From Artemia franciscana (Eukaryota > Arthropoda > Branchiopoda > Anostraca > Artemiidae): DNA of 64,000 bases. Below are positions 48,901 through 60,919 of the stretch, in pieces. The DNA is taken from assembly GCF_032884065.1 (NCBI RefSeq), contig NC_088873.1, forward strand, positions 3,863,604 to 3,927,603, in the 5' to 3' direction. The position numbers and the translations under genes are program-made. How positions within the stretch are numbered: the first letter of the stretch is position 1; the number at the start of each line of letters is the position of its first letter. The notes below the pieces were generated by a model. That model saw only the letters and a program-made list of their open reading frames with translations, did no database searches and was not told where the DNA came from.

Positions 48901-50400
48901 TTTTTTCTTTTCTTTTCAATTGTTAAATTATCATGATCGTTTCTGAGTGAACGGGGACAGTTCGGCGTAATCTTAGGAAGTATTCAATTCTTATGGCGTG
49001 TTTGATTAGTAAAATAATTTAGACATACCAACATTTTCCTTGGGATTTGAAAACATTAAAAATCTCTTTAGAAAAACAGTTACCTTTTCCTAACTGTTGA
49101 GGTTGATCACCTTCAAAAATAGTACCTCTTAACTGCTGAAACAACATCGAAGCACCTACCACACAAGCGCCCTTAAGAAAATAAGTGTAATTTTTTTTTT
49201 CAAAAAATCAAACATAGAAAAACAAATCAATTTCATATTTTTCACTCATAAGTGGACTATCAAAAATGTCTCCATATGGCCAAAAAGCTAAAGTAAAAAA
49301 AGATATATAAAAAATTATCAATCAAATTAAAAAAAATATTAACTAGATCAAAGAATAAATATTTTTTATCCATTAAATACAGAATAAATTTTAAACAAAT
49401 GTTTTGAAATAAATATTAACTCAATTAATATTTTTTTAAGGATTTACACATAAATTTGAAAAAATAAGTTGCAGTTTTTAAAAATCGCTGAAAATACGAT
49501 ATTCGTTAGATAACAGCGATCCTCATCCATCAGTAGCTCGTGTCATCTCGCCGTCAATTTGAATCTCTGCAGTAAAGAGAACTACCCACTGTGTAACCTA
49601 CCCGCAGGTAGAACGATGGGACTGCGGTATGCCATGTACCCGAAGCTAGCCTTGGTTAGTAGTTAAGTTGAAATGGATGGTGATTAAACAGATACTGCAG
49701 TATAAGAGGATTTAGATTGGAATACCCCCTGCTAAATTATTACCTACAAGGTACGATTCGAATTCTAAAGAAAGGGGAGGGGTCTGCAGATATCCCGCTC
49801 TTGAGTATTTTCTGTAGCCGATTTTCTCATATTTCACGTTTATTTCAGAGATGACAAAAATAAACATATAATAAGCTTCTCCATTCAATATCCTTTCCAA
49901 ATATAATAATCGCTGTTGTTGTAATTGCACATCCCCGAAGTGGTTCAAATATAAACCTAGGCTTCATACAAAAATTTGCTTATTTTGTTTTTTTCTTGCA
50001 AATTGTTGATGAGGAAAATGCCAAACCCTCAAAATCATTCCAAGGCTATATATAAGGGTGTATATAGTCTAAAACTATATATGACCTCATTAGTGGTGTG
50101 GGGGATGGGATATACTTGCACCGGCAGCTGGTGTTATATTTAGAAGGAGCGTTGAATTCAGAATACAAAGAATGCGTCTTTTTTTCTATTTGATTTCTCA
50201 CTTATACTATGCCTTTCTTGAATTTCTGGTCTATGAAATAAGTAAGCAAATAGGCTAACTGAACTTTTATTGTAAAATATTATTCTTTATAAATATATAT
50301 TTTTTTCATAAGGTTAGTTGTAAAAAAAAATTAAATACAAATACAGAAGAGAGAATAATGAGGACTTTTTTCCCAAGACAGTGAACGAACAACACCTATT
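48901..50400. other. No supported gene
   Basis: AT-rich DNA. A 78-codon minus frame (49712-49948) has no motif or splice context. Confidence 0.5.
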
Positions 50401-50437
50401 GGAATATTTCGGCCCTATATCTAAGGGCCGTCTTCAG
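50401..50437 (-). ncRNA. Hammerhead-ribozyme-like motif behind the Penelope-like element
   Basis: The minus strand reads CTGAAGA, a 7-bp hairpin (CGGCCCT, loop TAGATAT, AGGGCCG), then AAATATT. This resembles the hammerhead core CUGANGA - stem II - GAAA, with a minimal loop-free stem III like the AAACGUU form known from Penelope-like elements. It lies about 175 bp downstream of the end of the PLE frame, where such motifs are expected. Against it: one extra base between the core and stem II (or a C-G pair taking G12), and no convincing stem I. It is probably a worn or minimal form. Confidence 0.5.
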
Positions 50438-50611
50438 TAAAGAAAATAATAAATAATAACACACTTACAATAAAAGTTCTCGGTTAAAAATCCATTTTTT
50501 AAAATAGCCTTGGCATCATTCCTTCTTGACAAAACGTTCAGCCAAGACTGTGTGATAAAAGCTAACATTTTACAAGCTAAAAAGGTTCATTCATTTCACT
50601 AACTGTATTTA

Positions 50612-51756
50612 CTAAAAATTGGAATAATTTCTTATTGCGATATTTGCCTTCTCTGCAGCTAATCTTGTAGTTCTTTTGGGATTGGGCTTGTTTTTATTCA
50701 TTCCTGTTTTTGTTTTATTTTGAATTATATTATTTTCTATAATTAATTTTGTGTACATAGGGTTGAGTTTGTATTCACCCAAGTCTCTATTTAGGGATGT
50801 ATTATTTTTTAAGTTTGGTTTGATTTCGATTGCCTCGTGGACAGTTTGTTTGATTCCTAGGTCATTGCTAATTAGAACTGTTTTGTCAAACAGAACTTAA
50901 TGGTTTGGATTTTCAAAAATATGATTGCTTAAAGCTGAATCGAAAGATATGGAGTTATTTTTATATTTTAATGCTTTTCAATACTTTCTTTGTGTTGCTG
51001 CAATCTTGTTCCTAAATTTTGGTGGGTTCGACCAATGTAATAATTTCCACAACTACATGGTATTTGATACACCCCTCTTAGACGAGTAACTGGGGTTTTA
51101 TCCTTACCAGAATTGAGAAGATTCATTATACTTAAATTACTTGTGAATACAACACGTAAATTGTTTTTTAAACAAACTTTTTTCAGTTTTGAAGTAATTT
51201 TTGGAATATAAGGTAGGTAAATCGTGCTTGTGGGTTTATTCGAATCGTTTACTGGTGTGGGATTTAAGGCTTTAGGAGAATGCATCTTTAATCTTTGAGC
51301 AATAACAGTATTTATGAGAGAAATTGGGTACCCGTTGCCAAAAAGTATGTCTGTAATAAAATTTTATTCTTTTTTAATATACGGCTCCGAACAGATATTA
51401 AGTATTCTATCCACAAGAGATATTACCACACCTCTTTTAACCTGTGGAGGATGGTTAGATTTGAAGTGAAGGTATCTATTAGTATGCGTAGGTTTTCTGT
51501 GAACCGTAACATCAAGTTTATTCATATTATGTATTATCAATACATCTAAAAAATGTATTTTTCCATCTGTTTCGGTCTCTAGAGTGAATTGCAGGTTTCT
51601 ATCGTAAGTATTTAAATGTTCTAGAAAACCTTTAAGTTCACTTTTGCCATAATTCCAAACTGAAATTACGTCGTCCATGAAACGTCCCCAAAACACATGA
51701 TTAAGAATGATTACGAATACCGTTTTTGTCAAAATTTTAAGTTTGTACCAGTTCAC
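50612..51756 (-). pseudogene. Penelope-like element: reverse transcriptase plus GIY-YIG endonuclease, decayed
   Basis: Minus-strand order: GRFMDDVISVWNYGKSELK (51690-51630) with the FMDD catalytic pair; KIHFLDVLI; HRKPTHTNRYLHFKS (about 51500-51450); KRGVVISLVDRILNI; stop near 51364; then LKMHSPKALNPTPVNDSNKP (51285) through TSKLKKVCLKNNLRVVF; then the endonuclease signature GVYQIPCSCGNYYIGRTHQ (51090-51030) and LQQHKESIEK. A frameshift near 50975 leads to YKNNSISFDSALSNHIFE, one stop, then VHEAIEIKPNLKNNTSLNRD with the late conserved Glu, ending at 50612. The N-terminal part of the RT is missing or unrecognisable beyond 51756. The two PLEs in the window are related but clearly different in sequence. 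Confidence 0.88.
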
Positions 51757-53114
51757 GGTTAAGAAATTCCGAAAATCGCAGAGCTAGGTGAAAGAGAAAA
51801 TTAGGGTAAATTTGTCAAATTTTAGGTTAACTTGAGTACTGAAAGCTGAACGTACCGTTCATTTCATCATCTACATGTCTATCCAAATATCACAATTGCT
51901 ACCGTTAAATTTGTGTCCTAGCCCCTTCCCCCCTGATGCCCGGATTTAACCCTAGGTTCTATATAAAACTTTGCTGATTTACTTATTTTACATTATATTT
52001 TTTGTATTATTTCTCATTATCAACTGGTTAAAAATGGCAAATATTCAAAATCCTATTCGGAGGGGGGGCTAGGGGCTTTGTATCCTTCCCCCTCCAGAAA
52101 TATTTGTCGACTCGTAAAAACGTAACAAGAATGAATGTGAAACCAGTTTCCTGTCTCCACTCGGAGATAATCAGCTTAGCCTAAGCCAGATAAACTGTAT
52201 CTATGCGGGTATATTTTAATTGAATTTTAATATGCAGAGGTGGTTAGTTTAGGTATTTAATATAAGTTTTATAAGGATAGTTTAGGTATTCTCTGGGCGG
52301 CCTGCTTTCTATAATTATCTTTTGTAGTTTCCACAATTTTGTTGCAAAAGTATTATATTTTCATCAGATTTTAGTATATTTCATCAGGATTAGCCTAACT
52401 TCACTTCTTAGGTTTGGTCGCTATAACACTTAAGTAACAATATTTCAATCCCCCCAATTTAAAAAGAAAATGAAGATGTGTATTTTTTCAGAGAAGGACG
52501 ATGACGAAGTATGTTTAATTGTTTACTCGCTTGTTTTATTTTTTCATTGATGATCGAAAAGCACCAATGATCCTAGAATATCGGGAGAGGTCTTAATTGA
52601 GCGGGATTGAAAGTTACAATTCTGGTTTCACATAGCAATGATTGCACCATAGTGAAGGGGTTCAAAATAGTCAATAGGTCCAATAAACCGTATATTGCTA
52701 AGGCCCATAGGCCCTAGGGCGAGATGCATAAATGATGGAAATTGGTAACGGGTTAAACATTGTCAGTGCGCCAACTACGGCAGCTCTAATGTGTCATAAA
52801 GTGTTTCCTGTTCCATGATAGAAAGTGCCTTTGCTAAAAAGCAAAACATAAAAGATAGTGAAAGAAGACCTCTTGTAATTTATTTAGTATTAATGGGACG
52901 TGTCACAAGGTCTCTAAAATTGATTAAGTGCTCCAAAGTTAGGATATACTACTCCTCCACGCACATTTTTGGTAAATGTAGGTACAACACTCCAACATAT
53001 ATTACCAAAAAATGCTGTTTCGGGTTAGTGAAGAAATCTTCGCTTAATATGGTAACAGAGAGCTTGCTTGAAATCTATTTTTGCCAAAGTCTAATAAAGT
53101 CTAATAGCATGTGT
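51757..53114. other. No supported gene
   Basis: Contains a family E piece at 52060-52125 on the minus strand (CCTCCAGAAATATTTGTCGA, CTCGTAAAAACGTAA). A 140-codon frame at 52815-53237 runs into the MITE at 53115 and has no recognisable domain. Confidence 0.45.
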
Positions 53115-53323
53115 AGGGCTGACAACCCCCATGCCTTCTCCAGACCAGAACATAATTTGCACTTTTCTGAAAACAAAATACATTTTAAATGTTTTCTGTT
53201 TTTTAACTTTAATAAACCAAATTCCTTAAGACTTTAAGGAATGAATATCAACATTCATTTGTTTTTTTCAGTAAAGTACATATTATGTTCTGGTCTTCTG
53301 ATGGCATGGGGGTTGTCAGCCCT
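53115..53323. mobile_element. MITE with about 65-bp inverted repeats
   Basis: Left arm AGGGCTGACAACCCCCATGC... CAGAACATAATTTGCACTTT; right arm is its inverted copy, ...TATTATGTTCTGGTCTTCTG... GGGTTGTCAGCCCT. A second small palindrome (ATTCCTTAAG-AC-TTTAAGGAAT) lies in the centre. No target duplication is visible. Confidence 0.85.
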
Positions 53324-55202
53324 GCTCAAGTTGATTTCTGCTGTTAATCTCGGCAAAAAATATTTCAAGACCCACGGGAATGGATTCCTTAATTCAGGAA
53401 AACAACCGTTAAACTTAGGTTAAATAGCTAAAAGTGTTCGAAACTTGAAGAAAAAGGGGTCCAAGCTACCAAAGCTAATTGTGATGTGCCACTTGGGGAA
53501 GCACGGGGGATGGAGTCTCATATACTACCATGCTACTGTATCCATATTCCACGATATATAACATAACAAAAAAAAAAAATCACCCTAAATGCCGAATCAA
53601 GAAACATGAAAAATTACCCTTTAACATGTTAGTAAAATTTTTAACGCTAGTTTTCTTTTGCTTTGAATTGTTTCTGCACCGTTCATCATAAACAACTGAG
53701 TGAATGAATGACTGATGAAAACAATTCAGTAAAATTCGTTTATTTTCCAAAAACATTGCGATACATAAATCTTAAATGGATCAGATGTAGAGTATTTACA
53801 GGAAAAATGAACAATAGATGCCATGACTCAATGATTGTATATAGTACCCGACCAGGTATTGTGCTAGGATGGTTGATATTTGGATTAAAAACGAAGCGTC
53901 ATAGAAAATACTGGCGATATGAATATTGTGAATCATCATTTTTTTTTTCATTCAAGGTTTAAAATATATACAATTATAAAATATGAGGAAATGCTATCAT
54001 TCGTTTCTCAGGAAAATTGTGAGAAAAATATAATTTAAAAGCGATAGTTGATTAACTGCAGTAGAATGTCAACCTGTCTTTATTTATAAAAATGGACAGA
54101 AATAAGGGTTTAGGAGCATGTTATGAGTTAACCCGAAAAGGTAACCCTTCAAAGGTTGTTCCTAACTCATTTACTTATCCCAGTGTTTGAGAACCAATTT
54201 CGGTTCCAGTCTCTCTTGTGGCCTGGACAAAATCTTGATTAGCTCCCCCCTCCCAGTCCCAACACAATTTTCTGGCCAAATTTTAACAGAATTGTCATTC
54301 ATCAACAAAATTATTTTCAATATTAATTAATCAATACTTTATGTTTTAATTATTCTTTAGTTTTTTATTTAAATTGTTTAATTATTATTAATTCAATTTT
54401 GTATTAAATTTTCTTATGCATTGTTATTTTATTAATTACTCAGTAATTCTTAATTAATTTCATTTAGTAGCTGCGCCCTCAATTTTTTTTAATAAAAATA
54501 AAATTTCCAAAAAATACAAAATAATTATAAGCATCGGATTATTTATTTGAAATTTTGTGCTCCTAGAATTTCTGCGTCCGGGGCAAGTATCCCCTCTGTC
54601 CGTCCCCTATAACAGCCTTTGAAAACAACTTAGGTTTTGGTCAAATCGCATGTTTTGTCATTTTTTTACGACGATCACAAAATCTTAAATATGTTTAAAG
54701 ATAAAATAACAAAGACGAAATCTGAATTAAAGACGAAACAAAAATTTAATGTTCGAAGCAGAATACCGTCTTTTTCATTTTTTGTTACTCTTTGAATCAG
54801 CACCGTGGATAATATTTTTGTTTGAAGCTTAATTTCATTTTTAACATTTGTATTTGGTACGTTTTGTGTTTGGAGCTAAGCCCAATCGTATGTGCTTTGT
54901 GTGTCCGTCTGTATGTTTGTGTTTCTTAATCAAAGAAAGCTTAATTCTAATCAAAAATAACATTTTGTACATGGTTGAACGCAAGGAAGGTTTTTTTTCT
55001 GAAAGCCGAATTGAAAATAAATGAAAACCGTTTCTTTTCGTGATATTGGGAAAATTGCAGCACTTTTCTGAAAGAAAAAATTAAAATTCTGACCACTCCA
55101 ATGTCCTGGAAGAATTGTAGGCCCTCCAGTTAGTTTTTTTCAGTTACTCAAGTTGGGGTACAAAAAATGTCCTATCTCTGACAATTTTATATTTTTTTTC
55201 AG
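53324..55202. other. Intergenic DNA and probable 5' intron of the gene at 55203
   Basis: No second exon is recognisable. The last 15 bases are a good 3' splice site: T-run followed by CAG at 55200-55202, with a possible branch sequence CTCTGAC at about 55175-55181. Confidence 0.5.
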
Positions 55203-55751
55203 GATTCAAAATGTCTGAAAATCCCTTGCTTGACATAATTAGTGCTATAAAAGATTTAAGTGAATCTGATGAATATGAAGATAGTGGACATAGTTCTAAC
55301 CCTCAATCAAGATGCTGGGGTTTCAGAAAGCCCGACGTGGATTCAATTGGATATGCAGGGACAAATACAAATGACTCTGGTTACAAGAGCTTTTGTGCTA
55401 CACCTGATGTGCCTGAATATGCAGATTATGATTTGCAAAAAGTAAAAGAGATACCTCATGATTGTTCAAGTGAAGAACAAATACTGAAACTGCGCAACGC
55501 TCTGGAGTGTGCATTATCTCGTTATAAGCCCAAAGTGTGTGAAAAAAACAACTACCTCAGACACAGAAAGTGTTATTGTTCTGTTTCATGTCATGTATGT
55601 CAGCCTAAGCCTCAGATTGACTGTTGCTCATCTACCCAAAGAACTATAAAAATAGACAGTGCCCATGCTGATATTGCAAAACCCAGCGACATCTATGGTA
55701 TGACGAGTGTTTCCGAGCAGTTGGATATGATTTTATACCGACTGTCACCTG
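55203..55751 (+). CDS. First coding exon of an unidentified host gene
   Basis: An acceptor (TATATTTTTTTTCAG, ending 55202) is followed by a short 5' UTR and ATG at 55211. The frame gives 180 full codons to a probable donor CTG|GTAGGT at 55752, leaving phase 1; an in-frame stop follows 24 bases on. Composition is normal and non-repetitive, unlike everything else in the window. The N-terminus is acidic (residues 15-25, DLSESDEYEDS). Two DSGxxS motifs occur: DSGHSS at residues 24-29 and DSGYKS at 55-60, the form recognised by beta-TrCP ubiquitin ligases once phosphorylated. A helix-like segment SSEEQILKLRNALECALSRY covers 86-105, and a Cys cluster CYCSVSCHVC covers 121-130 with CC at 138-139. 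I do not recognise the protein family and see no signal peptide or membrane segment. Later exons are not found downstream. Confidence 0.72.
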
Positions 55752-56670
55752 GTAGGTGTTTAATTTTTTTTCTATAAAAAAAAAATTATATGTATGTATA
55801 TTTATGTATTATTCTTGAGATACTGTCAAATTACACTATCTTATATCCATGGCAGCAATTTTTTAGACATGGATTTAAAAAAAGGCACTATACAAATAAT
55901 CCACTGGGGTCAATTCACGATGATTTAGGAGGAAATAGATTTTCAACCGGGGGGGATGTATTTTGAGCGTTGGGGGATCGGGCAAATTTACCTAATTTAT
56001 GTATAAACAATGATAATACCCCAAAAGGGTATTTTTTTTAGTTTAAGGGGATCAAAAAATTCAGTGGGACATAGAACCCTCCAGATTGACTCCTCTTCAA
56101 TAATTTAAGGAAATCTACAGCCTATTGTAAGGGTATATTTTGTTATACAGTTTCTGTACGTTGGGTATGTCAAGTAGCCTAGTCTTAGAGCTAGCCAGCC
56201 ACCACCAGCTGGTATCTTTTACCCGCCAAACTCTTATGCAATACATAGTTATCAGCAACTTTAAGCTTCTTAAGCCCCGAGACCTCTTAGGAGTAGCACC
56301 AAATGGTTTTAAATACGAAAATACGTGTTTATTTTTATGGATATGAATTTACCAATAAATCAAAACAAAAATCAACAAAATATCTGATGTACCTAACTTT
56401 GATGGCTTCAAATCTACAAGAATCGTTCGCTCTGCAAGTTTTGAATGTTCACTGTGCATAGTAATGGAACCTAAATATGTCCACAATTATACATACGCCG
56501 TATCTTTAGGGGGGAATCAGAAGAATTTTCAATAGGTAAGGGAGGGATTTGGTGCTTAACGAAGGGGAAATTAAGCCAAATAACAAAAATCTTTGACGGT
56601 GGGGGGGTCTTTACAACTAGTATTTTGTAAAAACCCTGGACTCCCTGTCTGCAGAAATGAATAGGCTGTG
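55752..56670. other. Probable intron of the gene at 55203; no exon seen
   Basis: AT-rich DNA with G-runs on the plus strand (near 55950 and 56600). The 68-codon frame at 56140-56346 has no splice context that fits phase 1 from the upstream exon and no recognisable domain. Confidence 0.45.
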
Positions 56671-56945
56671 TCAAACTGTAAGTGAGGAGTGACTCAGTTC
56701 AATAGTAACTGAAACTCTAAAAATGAAATTTGGTATCAATTGATACATCAAAAGAATTAGCTTTTTATGCAAATTTTAATACATAAGATTCATTTAGTTC
56801 AGCATTACTCACCTAAAGCTATGAGCCTTGGACAATTTGGTTGATTCTCGAAAAAAGGAGTAAAAACCTTCGAAAAGTCAAAGAATTTTAATGAAAATCG
56901 ATCCATAAGATTCAGCTTATCAGAAAAACCATACTCTTGAGGTTT

Positions 56946-57507
56946 ACCAATATGTTTTAAAAGTATGTTTGAATTAGGAAGTGATATTCATACACATTCT
57001 ACGAGACAGTCCGATATAATTCGTCGTCCGCTTGCTATTACCCGTAGATCTCAATTTTCTATTCGGCATCTAGGACCCCATGCATGGAATTGTTTACCTA
57101 CGACTTTGAGAAACATGGATAGTTTTTTTGAATTTCGGCGGGAATTAAGGCTATTTTGCCTTAATATTTATGGTTTTGATAGTTGAGTGGACCTCAAGTG
57201 GAGCCAAGATGTTGGTTTTGATTTTGGCGATACTGGTAAAGTGGTTTTAGTTTCTTTTTGTTTTGTCTCTTTTGAAGTGTAAATCCGTTTCGATTGAAAT
57301 GCAGGGTAATTGATTTTTTTCTTCTTCTTTCTTTCTTTTTTCTTTTCCTTTTCTTTTCTTTTTATTTTTTCTTCTTTTTCGTATTGTTTTATTTGTATGT
57401 GTATTGGGGTTGTAAGCCCAAACAAGCTTTGCTTCGGGCCATTTGCTTGTTTTGTTTTGTTATTTATATTAATAAACCCATCTTTCTCTCTCTCTTTCTT
57501 TCTCTCT
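56946..57507 (+). mobile_element. 5'-truncated LINE inserted in the family A element
   Basis: The insertion separates GAGGTTT from CAAGGTCTC, which in uninterrupted copies are joined as GAAGTTTCAAGCTCC. It holds a reverse transcriptase C-terminus, a 3' UTR and a (TCTT/TC)n tail after AATAAACCCA (57470-57507). The interruption point is given directly by comparison with the copies at 17340-17400 and 40870-40910. Confidence 0.82.
56962..57186 (+). pseudogene. LINE reverse transcriptase C-terminal tail
   Basis: An open frame reads THSTRQSDIIRRPLAITRRS (56986-57045), then RHLGPHAWNCLPTTLRN, then FFEFRRELRLFCLNIYG to a TGA at 57184-57186. The pattern HTyxTRxxx...GPxxWNxLPxxLRxxxsxxxFrrxLkxxL is the conserved end of many Jockey/CR1-type LINE proteins. 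The catalytic domain is absent because of 5' truncation. The frame is intact, so this insertion may be fairly young. Confidence 0.8.
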
Positions 57508-58500
57508 CAAGGTCTCTTCTGCGAAATTGTGGAATTTTGAATTTTCTGCAAGAAGAAAGATCATGGATGCGTGTTATTTTTTTTTCTAGGGCTAATAGTA
57601 TCGAATGAATAGTCAAAATTTTGACCGTGAAGTGACCAACAAGATTGGAGGGGAACTAGTCCTTTGTGCCGTTTTTCCCTAAAGGTGAATTGACTCCCCC
57701 TCCTTGCTCGATCAAAATTTTGCGATAGCTATTTTGCTCAGCTTAGTTGAAAGGTTCAATAACTATGGCTTTGTGTAGAACATGACTCCCACAGCCGTTG
57801 GGCTGTGGGAGTCATGAATGTTAAAGTATGTTAAACGCAGATGAATGTTAAACGTTCACAATAGATTTTATAGCTGTAAGCTTTAAAATTTGCCCATTAT
57901 TTACGTTTAGTATCTGTTATTGGAAAGTATACATATATTTTTCTTTGGGGGGGGGGAATTTTCTATTGGGTGAAATTTCTGTGTGGAAGAAACTTTCTGG
58001 GGGGACTTTCCATGAGAAATTTGCGAATGTCTTTTCATTTTTTTTACTTTCTTTTTGTATATTCAATTTTACATTTAAAGATGACCTGGGGGAATTATCC
58101 TGGGGAACGGTGTTGGAATTGTTGGAGGGATTTTTACATGTGGAGGGGGGGGGTCCACAGGGGAAATTTCCACAGGAGAAAAGTCTACTGCCGTTTAAGT
58201 AACCAAACCCTGTTAATTTCTATACGGAATACAAATTACTCAGTATATGAGGAGGGTTGGTCCCACCTTAATGTCTCGCTCTTTACATTAAAGTTTAATT
58301 TTGTTCCGATTGTTTAAGAATGACTCCTCAAATAAAAGTGTCGTTTAATTAGAATAAGAAGTTTTTTAAAACTACTAAAAAAAATTTGCGTGAAGAATGA
58401 AATGTTGAGAAGGGGACAACATCCCTCACATACAGAATAATTTCTAGTCATTTTAATTTTTAGTGTTTCCCCTTTTTTATAGTTGAGAAAACATGTTTTT

Positions 58501-59822
58501 TAATTTAATTATATGTTATAAAATTGGCAGCAATTATGTTTCAGTATGTTATAAATATTTCAGGGATTGTCATGCACATAATCATCAAGTCAAAAAGGCT
58601 AAGATATATATTAGACTTGGTTTTGGAAAAGCGTACAAATTGCATACAGAGAGCTTAGAGAAAGCCTAAAAAAGCCTAAAAAGTCGATAAGCCTACAAAA
58701 AGCCTAAAAAGCTTTCAAAAGTCTACACACAAGAAAACCCACAAATGATACTCCTAATTTTAAGATAAATTTTTCATGTCCGCTGGACAAGGAAGGAGAG
58801 GGTCGGAGATTCAACCCCAACCTGCTGAGGTTGGATCCAGAAACAGGGTGACACCCTTGGCCTGGGTGTAGTTTACTTTTATGACGCCTGAAGCAGCACT
58901 TGTATGGTTTTATCGAGCAAGAAAAGTTTTTTCAAAATTCTAAACATTTGACCCATTATCAAAATTCTGAAAAATTCTGAAAAAACTGCCTCTAAAAATA
59001 TGCACCCAGATTCAACAATTAACCTCTTCTTCATTTTTATGCGAAAGTAAATTTATTTTTGGTTCTATAATAAATGGTTTTTGTCAATTAACTTTCATGT
59101 ATTCTATGCCTTTGACAACTTGCTAAAAGGTTAGGATCCCAAGAGCCAATACCCCGCTGTTAAAGATACCCGATTTGAAACAGCACCTGTACAAAAGTAA
59201 TAAATCGTTTATATAGCAACGCTGTTGGCCGACAAGCTAATTCAGCCTCCATTAGTGTCCCATTTTAAAAGGATCAACTACATTCAGGTCGTTTTACCTC
59301 CTTCAATGACTTCTTGGTTGAATGAATTGAATAGCAATAAAGAAGTTAAGGAATTCATTTAACCTCTTGTTTCAAATACCGAAAAAATATAGGAATATCT
59401 ATAAATGCAAATCCAAGGTTATTTAGCAAGAACAGAGCAAACGTAAAAAAAATATTTTTATATTCTTTTCCTTTTCTTTGTTTCACTAGAACATCATGAG
59501 AAACGGAGGAAATAGATTTGGTTTGTTAAAAAAATGAGGCCCGAGAAAATATGAATGTATTGACCTTAAAGGGACTTTATTTTAGCCTAATTATAGCTAT
59601 ACTTCTACCCTAAGCGCGTTTGCAGGGATGTGGGAGAGCCTCATCTCTCATAAATTCTTTATTTTTTCAAATTTCTGGCCACTTCTATTACGAATTTTCA
59701 ATTGCTTTTTTTTTATATTATCCCTCCTCAAAAACTAAAACAATTCATGTGTATTTTCCTGGTCTGTACAACGCTTGTATAGCTGTGAAATTCAACGAAT
59801 GAGCTTGTTAGTAGTATCCCCT
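58501..59822. other. No gene; short tandem words
   Basis: AAAGCCTAAAAA recurs about five times with variation at 58665-58735. No coding relic recognised. Confidence 0.5.
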
Positions 59823-60714
59823 CTGTGAGTTTAACCGGGCCCTGTTCTGGTGTACTATTGGAGTTGTTAACATCTTTTTTGGCATCATTCCAAAAATGTC
59901 CAAACGGGTTTCCAAGAATTTCACAAAATTTAAAGAATGAAGCGTTATCTGGTATTGCGTAATCATTCATGTTGTCGATGAAACAATGCATCGAATACAA
60001 CCAGCCGATATTATGTTTTTCGAGAATTTCACGAATAATGGATTATCTGGTATTGTGTAAGCATTCATATTGTCAGTCAAACATTAAGACGAATACAAGC
60101 GGGCCCACGTCCTGATTTCTGAGCTTGTTTCTGAGAATTTCAAGAATGATGCGTTATCTGGTATTGTATAATGATTCATGTTATTGGTGAAACAATACAA
60201 AACGTTCTCTGACAGCCCTCACATCTGGTCCTTTGAGATAACAACTGAGCCAACAATGTTTATAGCTTACAAGCAGTTTTCCAGTTATTCGATGAAATTT
60301 ATGTTTGATGCATGAATCCAACGTGAGATCCATTATTTCCTACGGTAATAGAACGACAAGCTACTCGACTGAGCCAACAAGTCATTGATTTTATTGTATT
60401 CTTAGAAATACATTCTAAAGAATCAATGTATTGTTTATGGGATGCTAGCCAACTGATTTTAATTGTCACTACATCGTAAAAAGTTATTTGCGCAATTGAT
60501 TTCTCATTTGGATATAAGGTAAAAGCAATCAGTGATTTGTTTCCGGGCACCTTTTTTGGCGTCATTCCGAGAATATGCAAAACAAGGTGACTTGAGATAC
60601 TTGCTGGACAGACATATTATTTTGATGGTTAATGAAACTTATTTTGGTCTCCTAAAATTATAATGACTACAAGCGGCCAGACACCATTTTTGTAATGTAA
60701 TGATCCTGAGCACT

Positions 60715-60870
60715 GATTATTGATTATTGATTATTGATTATCGATTATCGATTACCGATTATCAATTACTGATTATTAACGATCGATCATTTATTGTAGA
60801 CTATTGATTATTGATATTCATTATGGATTACTGGTTATTGTATATCAATTATTAATTATCGATTATTTAC
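60715..60870. repeat. GATTATT-word array, left
   Basis: About 16 copies of ATTGATTATTG, ATCGATTATCG and variants. The inverted equivalent is at 62770-62880. Confidence 0.85.
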
Positions 60871-60919
60871 CATTGATTTTTTTGTTATTCGTTTTGGAAC
60901 CTAGAATTTATTTTGGTTC

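Larger units (their letters stand above)
56671..58500 (+). mobile_element. Family A element split by a LINE insertion
   Basis: Starts TCAAACTGTAAGTGAGGAGT: the usual terminus, but the inner part of the palindrome has been lost (TCAAACAG...AACTGTAAG reduced to TCAAACTGTAAG). The body follows, is interrupted at 56946-57507 by a LINE, resumes at CAAGGTCTCTTCTGCGAAAT and ends in a worn hairpin (58205-58500: AATTACTCAGTATATGAGGA against CACATACAGAATAATTTCTA). Non-coding. Confidence 0.75.

Noticed and set aside
52815..53237. 140-codon ORF
   Set aside because: Its end runs into the MITE at 53115, it shows no known domain, and its composition is that of neighbouring non-coding DNA.
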